DNA of 8,443 nt from an uncultured Rhizobiaceae group bacterium (lineage in GTDB: Bacteria; Pseudomonadota; Alphaproteobacteria; Rhizobiales; Rhizobiaceae), in NCBI GenBank assembly GCA_938009335.1, contig CALLHT010000296.1:1-8443 (forward strand). The letters are read 5' to 3'. Made by a program: the position numbers and the translations under genes. The notes below the pieces were generated by a model. That model was given only the letters and a program-made list of their open reading frames with translations, was not told the DNA's origin and searched no databases. Shown piece after piece: positions 1-6,041 of this stretch; the stretch's first letter is position 1, and every line of letters begins with the position of its first letter.

Positions 1-293
1 AACGTTTCATCATCAACAAGTGAGCCTGCGAGCCTGTAACGCTCTCCCCAATTCACCAAATGCGGAGAGGTATGCACATGGACGCGATAGCCAGCGGCCT
101 CAAGAATAGCCCGCGCGAATGCAAGCGTAGAGCCTTTGCCATTAGTACCGGCCACATGAATGGCAGGCGGAATGCGCTTATGCGGATTGCCAAGTTTTTC
201 CAACAACCCAAGAATACGACCAAGCGAAAGGTCAAAGCCCTTCGGATGGTTCGCCAGAAGTTTCTCAATCAGAGCTTCAGTGCGCGGATACAA
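1..293 (-). CDS. folC: Folylpolyglutamate synthase / dihydrofolate synthase, N-terminal part (runs off the left edge)
   Basis: The first 97 residues of a Mur-ligase-type enzyme that adds glutamate to dihydropteroate and folates using ATP. The ATP-binding P-loop GTNGKGST is at residues 49-56, and the family motif TSPHL is at 75-79, followed by a conserved ERxRxxG-like stretch (84-90). The N-terminal segment with LSLGRI is typical of alphaproteobacterial FolC. There is no ATG or GTG between the accD stop codon and the P-loop region that would keep the N-terminus, so I chose TTG at 293-291. It lies 12 nt after the accD stop and in the same reading frame. The ribosome-binding site is weak (TAGG overlapping the accD stop). 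It is probably translationally coupled to accD and is the last gene seen in the minus-strand series. The identity is secure from the P-loop; the start codon is inferred. The remaining roughly three quarters of the protein lie outside the window. Confidence 0.9.
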   Translation of the reverse strand, partial: MYPRTEALIEKLLANHPKGFDLSLGRILGLLEKLGNPHKRIPPAIHVAGTNGKGSTLAFARAILEAAGYRVHVHTSPHLVNWGERYRLAGSLVDDET

Positions 294-305
294 TGTTTTG
301 AAGGC

Positions 306-1232
306 CTAGCTGTCTTCTGAAACAGGTTCTGCTTCATCGGATACTGTATCTGACACCTCAGCCTCTTCAGGGCTTTCAATTGGCGGAAGATTTAACATCA
401 AACGCACAACACGCGAGATTGTCGATTTCATGTCGAGGCGGCTGACGATCATGTCGACCATGCCATGCTCCATCAGATATTCTGATGTTTGGAAGTCATC
501 CGGCAATTTTTCGCGGATTGTACCTTCAATCACACGACGGCCCGCAAACCCGATCACAGCGCCCGGTTCCGCGATATGAATATCACCCAACATCGCATAA
601 GAAGCCGATACTCCGCCTGTTGTTGGGTTAGTCAGAACAACAATATAAGGAACACCTGCATCTTTCATCATTTGCACGCCAACAGTAGTGCGCGGCAACT
701 GCATGAGGGACAAAATACCTTCCTGCATCCGGGCACCACCAGAAGCAGCAAACAAGACCAAGGGTGTTTTCGTTTCTGCAGCAAGTTCCATTGCCTTGAT
801 GATCATCTCACCCGCGGCCATACCCAACGACCCACCAATAAATGCCATCTCATGAACAACGGCAATCATCTCAAGGTCTTCAACCTTGCCTTTGCCTGCA
901 ATGATGGAATCTTCAAGCCCAGTCTTCTTGCGGGCATCCTTCAGCTTGTCAGAGTATTTTGCCTTATCACGAAATTTCAGAGGATCCTGAGCAACTTTTG
1001 GAACTTCCAGCGTCTCATATTCACCGTTATCAAAGAAATGGCCTAATCGATCTTTTGCCGAGATCTTCATGTGATAACCCGAATTTGGCACCACACCCAT
1101 ATTGGCATCAAGGTCCTTATGGAAAACCATCTCACCTGATTCGGGACACTTTACCCATAGGTTCTCTGGCATATCAGAACGCCCGAGAATTCCACCAATT
1201 TTTGGTCTGACGAGGTTTGTAATCCAGTTCAT
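306..1232 (-). CDS. accD: Acetyl-CoA carboxylase carboxyltransferase subunit beta
   Basis: A 308-residue beta subunit of the cytoplasmic carboxyltransferase. With AccA it moves CO2 from biotin on AccB to acetyl-CoA, giving malonyl-CoA for fatty acid synthesis. The crotonase-like core is complete, with glycine-rich substrate-binding loops GGARMQEG (165-172) and PTTGGVSASYAMLGD (203-217), and the FAGRRVIE segment (229-236). The N-terminal zinc ribbon of the E. coli type (CxxC-x15-CxxC) is degenerate: its four positions read C29, S32, V48 and S51, so zinc binding is unlikely. My recollection is that rhizobial AccD proteins share this loss. The C-terminus (286-308) is a tail with ten acidic and no basic residues, probably disordered. 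The ATG start has a good AGGA ribosome-binding site 8 nt upstream. The 59-nt gap from trpA holds a candidate promoter and inverted repeat, so the gene may be expressed apart from the trp genes. folC follows after 12 nt. Confidence 0.96.
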   Translation of the reverse strand: MNWITNLVRPKIGGILGRSDMPENLWVKCPESGEMVFHKDLDANMGVVPNSGYHMKISAKDRLGHFFDNGEYETLEVPKVAQDPLKFRDKAKYSDKLKDARKKTGLEDSIIAGKGKVEDLEMIAVVHEMAFIGGSLGMAAGEMIIKAMELAAETKTPLVLFAASGGARMQEGILSLMQLPRTTVGVQMMKDAGVPYIVVLTNPTTGGVSASYAMLGDIHIAEPGAVIGFAGRRVIEGTIREKLPDDFQTSEYLMEHGMVDMIVSRLDMKSTISRVVRLMLNLPPIESPEEAEVSDTVSDEAEPVSEDS

Positions 1233-1240
1233 AAGCCTAT

Positions 1241-1244
1241 TCCT
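1241..1244 (-). promoter_or_regulatory. accD ribosome-binding site (AGGA)
   Basis: AGGA on the minus strand sits 8 nt before the accD ATG at 1232, ideal Shine-Dalgarno spacing. It supports the chosen start. Confidence 0.7.
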
Positions 1245-1249
1245 GACGA

Positions 1250-1273
1250 GTTACATAACTTATCTTACGTAAC
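1250..1273. promoter_or_regulatory. Imperfect inverted repeat, possible operator upstream of accD
   Basis: Two 9-nt arms, GTTACATAA (1250-1258) and TTACGTAAC (1265-1273), pair at eight of nine positions around the 6-nt centre CTTATC. Each arm is itself nearly self-complementary (TTACGTAA is a perfect palindrome), so the element can also be read as two direct copies of GTTAyGTAA, 14 nt apart on the minus strand. It covers the predicted -10 box and start site of the accD promoter, the usual place for a repressor operator. It lacks the GC-rich stem and T-run of a terminator. I do not recognise the binding protein. Confidence 0.4.
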
Positions 1274-1290
1274 GTTATATAAAAATTCAA
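1262..1290 (-). promoter_or_regulatory. Candidate sigma-70-type promoter for accD-folC
   Basis: On the minus strand, TTGAAT (1290-1285) and TAAGAT (1267-1262) are separated by exactly 17 nt. Each matches the sigma-70 consensus at four of six positions. The -35 box begins 1 nt after the trpA stop codon. Transcription would start near 1255, leaving a leader of roughly 20 nt that holds the AGGA ribosome-binding site. The AT-rich composition stands out from its surroundings. This is a prediction from sequence only. Confidence 0.45.
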
Positions 1291-1291
1291 A

Positions 1292-2119
1292 TCAGCGTTT
1301 AACAGAGCGAACGCCGGATGCAAGATCAGAAACCAATGCATGAACAGCCTTCGGCGTTTCCGCAGTCGCATTCCCATCCCTGTCTAGACTATCCGCAATC
1401 GCACTCACCAATGCAGAACCGACCACAACGCCATCTGCACCTTTGCCGATATCCGCAGCCTGCTGTGCGGTTTTTACACCAAAGCCAACTGCAACCGGCA
1501 GGTCCGTTGATTCTTTAATCCTGGCAACAGACGCCGCAACCTTGCCCGGATCAGGAGCAGCAGCACCTGTAATGCCCGTAATCGAAACATAGTAAAGGAA
1601 CCCGGATGTATTTTCGAGAACACGCGGAAGACGGTTGCCATCCGTTGTTGGCGTTGCAAGACGGATAAAGTTTATTCCTGCATCCATCGCGGGCAGACAC
1701 AATTCATCATCTGCCTCAGGCGGCACATCAACAATAATCAGACCATCAACGCCTGCAGCCTTCGCATCGGCAATGAACTTCTCATTTCCGTAGATATAGA
1801 TCGGATTGTAATACCCCATCAAAACAATCGGCGTATCCAGATCATCTTTGCGAAACTCTGAAATTGTGTTGAGTGTTTTCGCAAGCGTCATACCGCCTTT
1901 AAGCGCACGTTGCCCAGCAAGCTGAATAGATGGACCATCTGCCATTGGGTCAGAAAACGGCATGCCGACTTCAATCAGGTCAGCGCCTGCCGCAGGCAGG
2001 CCTTTGATCACCTCAAGAGCGGTTTTCTCATCAGGATCACCTGCCATTACAAACGTGACGAGCCCCGGACGCCCTTCTTCTTTAAGCGCAGCAAATCGCG
2101 CATCTATACGTGAAGTCAT
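1292..2119 (-). CDS. trpA: Tryptophan synthase alpha subunit
   Basis: A 275-residue TIM-barrel enzyme that cleaves indole-3-glycerol phosphate to indole and glyceraldehyde 3-phosphate, passing indole through a tunnel to TrpB. The catalytic acid pair is present: E50 in LIEVG and D61 in PFSDPMADGP, matching E. coli Glu49 and Asp60. The phosphate-binding region near the C-terminal end of the barrel is also recognisable (VGFGVKTA and VVVGSALV). Its length is normal for the family. The ATG start is supported by a strong ribosome-binding site, TAAGGGG, which includes the trpB stop codon and ends 8 nt before the ATG. With only 12 nt between trpB and trpA, the two subunits are almost certainly made from one message with coupled translation, as expected for a 1:1 complex. 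Confidence 0.97.
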   Translation of the reverse strand: MTSRIDARFAALKEEGRPGLVTFVMAGDPDEKTALEVIKGLPAAGADLIEVGMPFSDPMADGPSIQLAGQRALKGGMTLAKTLNTISEFRKDDLDTPIVLMGYYNPIYIYGNEKFIADAKAAGVDGLIIVDVPPEADDELCLPAMDAGINFIRLATPTTDGNRLPRVLENTSGFLYYVSITGITGAAAPDPGKVAASVARIKESTDLPVAVGFGVKTAQQAADIGKGADGVVVGSALVSAIADSLDRDGNATAETPKAVHALVSDLASGVRSVKR

Positions 2120-2127
2120 AAATTTTG

Positions 2128-2134
2128 CCCCTTA
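2128..2134 (-). promoter_or_regulatory. trpA ribosome-binding site overlapping the trpB stop codon
   Basis: TAAGGGG on the minus strand combines the trpB TAA stop with an AAGGGG Shine-Dalgarno element, 8 nt before the trpA ATG. A ribosome ending trpB therefore uncovers the trpA initiation site, which suggests translational coupling. Confidence 0.65.
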
Positions 2135-3361
2135 AAGATCTACGCCGAGTGCCGAACCGACGGTAAAGACATCTTTGTCACCGCGACCACAAAGGTTCAT
2201 AACGATGATCTGGTCTTTGCTCATTTTTGGCGCACGCTTAACAATTTCCGCAAGCGCGTGACTTGGCTCAAGCGCCGGAATAATACCTTCTGTCTTACAC
2301 AAAAGTTGGAAAGCTTCCAAAGCCTCTGTGTCCATGATCGGCACATACTCCACACGGCCTGTATCCTTAAGCCAAGAATGCTCTGGTCCAATGCCGGGAT
2401 AATCAAGGCCGGCAGAGATTGAGTGACCTTCCAAAATTTGTCCATCGTCATCCTGTAACAAGAATGTTCGATTGCCATGAAGAACCCCCGGCTTACCTGC
2501 GGAAAGGGATGCACAATGCTCATCACCTTTGAGGCCTTTGCCTCCTGCTTCGACACCAACAATCTGCACGTCTTTGTCGTCTAGGAACGGATGAAACAAA
2601 CCAATCGCGTTTGATCCGCCGCCAACTGACGCAACAAGCATATCCGGCAAACGGCCTTCTGCTTCCAGCATCTGCTCACGGCACTCTTTACCGATGACTG
2701 ACTGGAAGTCCCGAACAAGTTCCGGGTAAGGATGCGGGCCAGCCGCTGTACCAATCAGATAATACGTGTCCTCAACATTGGTCACCCAGTCACGAAGCGC
2801 TTCGTTCATTGCGTCTTTCAGCGTACCCGCACCTGCAGTAACGGGAACAATTTCAGCACCCAAAAGTTTCATGCGGAAGACATTAGGTGACTGACGCTCT
2901 ACATCTGTTTTGCCCATGTAGACAACGCACGGAAACCCGAATTTTGCGGCAACAGTAGCAGCAGCTACGCCATGTTGGCCGGCACCTGTCTCGGCAATAA
3001 TACGTGTCTTGCCCATGCGTTTTGCCAGGAGAATTTGCCCCAGACAATTATTGATTTTGTGCGATCCTGTGTGGTTCAGCTCATCACGCTTGAAGTAAAT
3101 CTTCGCGCCACCAAGATGTCTCGTCAGACCCTCAGCAAAATAAAGTGGCGACGGACGCCCTGTATAATGCTTGTTCAGATTTTCAACTTCCGCCTGAAAC
3201 TCCGCATCATCTTTTGCAATATTGTAGTGCTTCTCAAGATCGAGGATCAGCGGCATCAACGTTTCGGCAACGTAACGACCGCCAAAAATACCGAAGTGAC
3301 CCGCTTCGTCGGGGCCTGTCTTATAAGAATTAGGCTCAATCGGTTTACTCAACGCGCTCAT
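2132..3361 (-). CDS. trpB: Tryptophan synthase beta subunit
   Basis: A 409-residue PLP enzyme that condenses indole with serine to give tryptophan in the TrpA2B2 complex. PLP is bound by K102 in HTGSHKINN. The catalytic Glu is E124 in AETGAGQHG, and the phosphate-binding loop GGGSNAIG is at 247-254. The late motif reads LCGRGDKD (390-397): the residue that contacts the PLP ring nitrogen, Ser in the Salmonella enzyme, is Cys391 here. The ATG at 3361 overlaps trpF by 17 nt, but its AAAAGG directly abuts the ATG, too close for a Shine-Dalgarno. A TTG at 3352, three codons later, has AAGGA at a proper 8-nt distance and would give a protein beginning MSKPIEPNSY. Both starts lie ahead of the conserved GPDE-GxFGxFGG region, so function does not decide between them. 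I keep ATG as the default. Confidence 0.97.
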   Translation of the reverse strand: MSALSKPIEPNSYKTGPDEAGHFGIFGGRYVAETLMPLILDLEKHYNIAKDDAEFQAEVENLNKHYTGRPSPLYFAEGLTRHLGGAKIYFKRDELNHTGSHKINNCLGQILLAKRMGKTRIIAETGAGQHGVAAATVAAKFGFPCVVYMGKTDVERQSPNVFRMKLLGAEIVPVTAGAGTLKDAMNEALRDWVTNVEDTYYLIGTAAGPHPYPELVRDFQSVIGKECREQMLEAEGRLPDMLVASVGGGSNAIGLFHPFLDDKDVQIVGVEAGGKGLKGDEHCASLSAGKPGVLHGNRTFLLQDDDGQILEGHSISAGLDYPGIGPEHSWLKDTGRVEYVPIMDTEALEAFQLLCKTEGIIPALEPSHALAEIVKRAPKMSKDQIIVMNLCGRGDKDVFTVGSALGVDL

Positions 3362-4007
3362 CCTTTTGTGTCACAATCCGCAAAAATTTTCGGATCAGAT
3401 TAATGTCTTTAATACCCGGGGCGCTTTCGACACCGGAAGAAAGGTCGATGCCCATTGCTCCCGAATGGGAAATGGCATCTTCAATATTTTCCAGTCTCAA
3501 CCCGCCAGAAAGGATATATGGCACATCTTCAGGCCATTGGTCCATGATTTCCCAATCAAATGCGACACCATTTCCTCCGGGTAGATCAGCACCTTTAGGC
3601 GGCTTTGCATCAAACAGAAAGTGATCTGCTACACCTATATAGGATTTTGCTTTTTGCAGATCATCCGAACCACTTACAGGAAGCGCCTTTATAACGGGAA
3701 GGCCGTAAGTATCTTTGACCTCCGAAACCCGCTCTGGGCTTTCACCGCCATGCAGTTGAAGCAGGTCAGGCTTTGAAGCAGCCACAATGTCTTGCAAATA
3801 GCCATCATCCGCATTCACAGTCACTGCAACCTTGAGAATGTTTCTCCCCGCTTGCTGTGACAGCATCGCAGCCTGATCAAGCGAGACATGTCGCGGGCTC
3901 TTTTCGAAGAAAATCAACCCCATATGCGTTGCGCCGCCGTCAATGACAGCATCAATGCTTTCTGGCGTCGATAAGCCGCAAATTTTGATCAGATCAGGTG
4001 TACTCAT
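3345..4007 (-). CDS. trpF: N-(5'-phosphoribosyl)anthranilate isomerase
   Basis: A 220-residue single-domain TIM barrel that carries out the Amadori rearrangement of phosphoribosyl-anthranilate to CdRP, the third step from chorismate to tryptophan. The catalytic pair is visible: C10 in KICGL as general base and D133 in FLFDAKPP as general acid. The phosphate-binding motifs LSGGL (167-171) and GIDLSSGVE (186-194) near the C-terminus are intact. It is a stand-alone enzyme, not fused to TrpC as in enteric bacteria. The ATG at 4007 has no convincing ribosome-binding site. A nearby upstream ATG is out of frame, so the chosen start is the best available. The gene overlaps trpB at its 3' end and is preceded by a 39-nt gap in which I see no attenuator or promoter. 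Confidence 0.96.
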   Translation of the reverse strand: MSTPDLIKICGLSTPESIDAVIDGGATHMGLIFFEKSPRHVSLDQAAMLSQQAGRNILKVAVTVNADDGYLQDIVAASKPDLLQLHGGESPERVSEVKDTYGLPVIKALPVSGSDDLQKAKSYIGVADHFLFDAKPPKGADLPGGNGVAFDWEIMDQWPEDVPYILSGGLRLENIEDAISHSGAMGIDLSSGVESAPGIKDINLIRKFLRIVTQKDERVE

Positions 4008-4046
4008 GGTCGTGAAGTGGCATGCGCTGGCACAAGAGTCCAGAGC

Positions 4047-4922
4047 CTATTCCCAACTGCCTTCATCAAGCATTCGTTTCAGGGCTTCTCTATAATTGGG
4101 CCAACGGTACTGCATGTTGAGCGCTTGTTTGGATTTGGCATTGGTAACCCGTTTATTCTCACCATAAAAACTGCGTGCCATGGGTGAGATGTCTGCGGTC
4201 TCAAAGTCAGTTTCCGGTGGTGGTTCGACGCCCATCAACTCATGTGCATGCGTTACCACATCTTGCGGAGGAGCAGGCTCATCATCTGTAATGTTAAAAA
4301 CACCACCAATATTCTTAGCCATCGCATTGCTTACGGCTTGACCGATGTCTTCTCTATGAATGCGGTTAAAAACCTGCCCGGGCTTCACCATGCGGCGGGC
4401 CGTGCCCTTTTGGATGTTCATAAAAGCATTGCGACCCGGTCCGTAAATCCCGGACAGCCTGAATATGCCAAGCGGTAAGTTTGCTTCTTGAGCAGCGGAA
4501 GTCCACGTCTGTTCAGCATTCACGCGTTGAACAGAGCGCTTCGAAATAGGCTTAGGTTCGGTTTCTTCGTCCACCCACGCCCCATCGTGATTGCCATAAA
4601 CACCGACGGTTGAGAGGTAACCGGCCCACTCTAAGTTCAGAGCAAACTGCTTCAAACCTTCTGGCATAAGAGACAGAACCGGGTCATCATCGCCCGGTGC
4701 AATCGACATCACCAGATGCGTGGTATCTTTTAGCTGTGCTTTCAACTCATCTGACAGATTGTCGCCATCAAAAACAACACCGCGAACACCGTCTTCTTCA
4801 AATCCAGCGGCTTTGTCTGCACTGCGACTTGTGCCGCAAATCACATCAAACTGATCCCGGCTCTGTTTTGCAATTTCTTCGCTGGAGAACCCATATCCGA
4901 AGATGAACAATTTACGCGTCAT
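4047..4922 (-). CDS. Atypical (extended) SDR family NAD(P)-dependent oxidoreductase/epimerase-like protein
   Basis: A Rossmann-fold protein of 291 residues, similar in layout to YeeZ-type atypical SDRs; its substrate is unknown. The N-terminus KLFIFGYGFSS carries the dinucleotide-binding glycines (G9 and G11). TSRS after the second strand (31-34) suggests NADP(H) preference through R33. The STVGVYG motif (104-110) holds the usual active-site Tyr (Y109), but the Lys expected four residues later is replaced by Asp, so the classical YxxxK dyad is missing. RLSGIYGPGR and HREDIG are typical of extended SDRs. I chose ATG at 4922 (MTRKL) because the first beta strand then begins at once, as usual in the family. 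An ATG at 4952 would add ten residues with no known role. The chosen start overlaps the queG 3' end by 11 nt, so translation is probably coupled to queG. Confidence 0.82.
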   Translation of the reverse strand: MTRKLFIFGYGFSSEEIAKQSRDQFDVICGTSRSADKAAGFEEDGVRGVVFDGDNLSDELKAQLKDTTHLVMSIAPGDDDPVLSLMPEGLKQFALNLEWAGYLSTVGVYGNHDGAWVDEETEPKPISKRSVQRVNAEQTWTSAAQEANLPLGIFRLSGIYGPGRNAFMNIQKGTARRMVKPGQVFNRIHREDIGQAVSNAMAKNIGGVFNITDDEPAPPQDVVTHAHELMGVEPPPETDFETADISPMARSFYGENKRVTNAKSKQALNMQYRWPNYREALKRMLDEGSWE

Positions 4923-6036
4923 ACTGATCCCATTCTGAACGAACCGAAACATCCGTTTCCGTTTGCATTGCCTGCGCTTTCATATTGGTAAGCAGGCTCT
5001 TTTCTTCAAGCTGTATCAGCGCCCAGACTGCCGCACCGCGCAGTACCGGGTCCGGATCAGACAGATGCGGGTTTACGGCTTTGATCAATGCCGGTGCGTT
5101 CGAATTCCCGATTGCGATCAGAACATTGCGGATAAAACGGTTACGGCCAATCCGTTTAATGGGAGAGCCAGAGAAGAGTTTGCGGAATGCGGCATCATCT
5201 AACTTTGCGAAATCCTCGAGAGAAGGTGCAGATAAATCATCCCTAGCGACAAGTTTCATCTCATTTGTGGTCTGCGCATACTTATTCCAAGGACAAACGG
5301 CAAGACAGTCATCGCACCCATAAATCCGATTACCCATTGGCTTTCGAAACACATGCGGAATGGGGCCAGCATGCTCAATGGTAAGATACGAAATACATTT
5401 CGTTGCATCCAGTTGATAAGGCGCGGGAAAAGCCGCAGTAGGACAAATATCCAAACACGAACTGCATGAACCACAATGATCCGCTTCCTCTTCATCCGCA
5501 GGCAGATTAGCCGTGGTGAGGATAGAACCCAAAAATAGCCAGGATCCAAAGTCCCGTGAGACAAGATTGGTGTGTTTTCCCTGCCAGCCAAGTCCTGCCT
5601 GTTCGGCCAGCGGCTTCTCCATCAAGGGAGCAGTGTCCACAAAGACTTTCACATCTTCCTTAGCCTGAGACGCTAACCAACCGGCAAGGGTCTTAAGTTT
5701 CCCCTTGATGATGTCATGGTAGTCCCGATTGCGGGCATAAACGGAAATCGTCGCGTTTTCCCGTTCATCAAGCGTCGACAACGGATCAACCTCAGGACCG
5801 TAGTTCATGCCCAGCAAAACTGCAGAACGGGCGTTTTCCCACATTGAGGTTGGCGATTTTCGACGATCCAGCGTTGTTTCCATCCACGCCATGGATCCAT
5901 GGCGATCAAGTTCCACGAAGGTTTCGAGATTCTCGCCTTTTTGCGCTGGAAGCGTCGCGCTCGTTATCCGACATAGGTCAAAGCCAAGATCAGCAGCTTT
6001 TTGTTGCAGTGTCGCTTTGAGCTTTTCCGGTTTCAC
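4912..6036 (-). CDS. queG: Epoxyqueuosine reductase
   Basis: A 374-residue cobalamin- and iron-sulfur-dependent enzyme that reduces epoxyqueuosine to queuosine at the wobble base of tRNAs with GUN anticodons (Tyr, His, Asn, Asp), in the cytoplasm. Two 4Fe-4S cluster sets are complete: CGSCSSCLDICP (C188, C191, C194, C198) and C214 with GCDDCLAVCP (C241, C244, C248). The catalytic acid lies in VDTAPLMEK (D134). The C-terminal part (about 295-345) forms HEAT-like helices that grip the tRNA in known structures. The length is normal. The start codon is GTG at 6036, 5 nt after the stop of the upstream GST-like gene; AAGAA before it is a weak ribosome-binding site. It shares its last 11 nt with the SDR gene. 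Confidence 0.96.
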   Translation of the reverse strand: MKPEKLKATLQQKAADLGFDLCRITSATLPAQKGENLETFVELDRHGSMAWMETTLDRRKSPTSMWENARSAVLLGMNYGPEVDPLSTLDERENATISVYARNRDYHDIIKGKLKTLAGWLASQAKEDVKVFVDTAPLMEKPLAEQAGLGWQGKHTNLVSRDFGSWLFLGSILTTANLPADEEEADHCGSCSSCLDICPTAAFPAPYQLDATKCISYLTIEHAGPIPHVFRKPMGNRIYGCDDCLAVCPWNKYAQTTNEMKLVARDDLSAPSLEDFAKLDDAAFRKLFSGSPIKRIGRNRFIRNVLIAIGNSNAPALIKAVNPHLSDPDPVLRGAAVWALIQLEEKSLLTNMKAQAMQTETDVSVRSEWDQYDA

Positions 6037-6041
6037 CGTTC

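Noticed and set aside
53..268. Minus-strand 71-residue open frame starting MRNFWRTIRR
   Set aside because: It lies in another frame over the folC N-terminus, which carries a clear P-loop; the 71-residue product is Arg-rich and resembles nothing.
489..1046. Plus-strand 185-residue open frame opposite accD
   Set aside because: Antisense shadow of a well-conserved gene; Cys/His/Arg-rich product without domains and no ribosome-binding site.
1250..1273. Inverted repeat before accD as a rho-independent terminator for trpA
   Set aside because: The stem is AT-rich with a mismatch and has no following T-run; an operator is a better reading.
2972..3403. Plus-strand 143-residue open frame opposite trpB
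   Set aside because: Antisense to intact trpB, no family resemblance; it arises from the codon bias of trpB.
4014..4033. Repeated TGGCA words before trpF
   Set aside because: Two short direct copies with no dyad symmetry or terminator form; likely chance.
4985..5323. Plus-strand 112-residue open frame opposite queG
   Set aside because: Shadow of queG; the sense strand holds complete iron-sulfur motifs.
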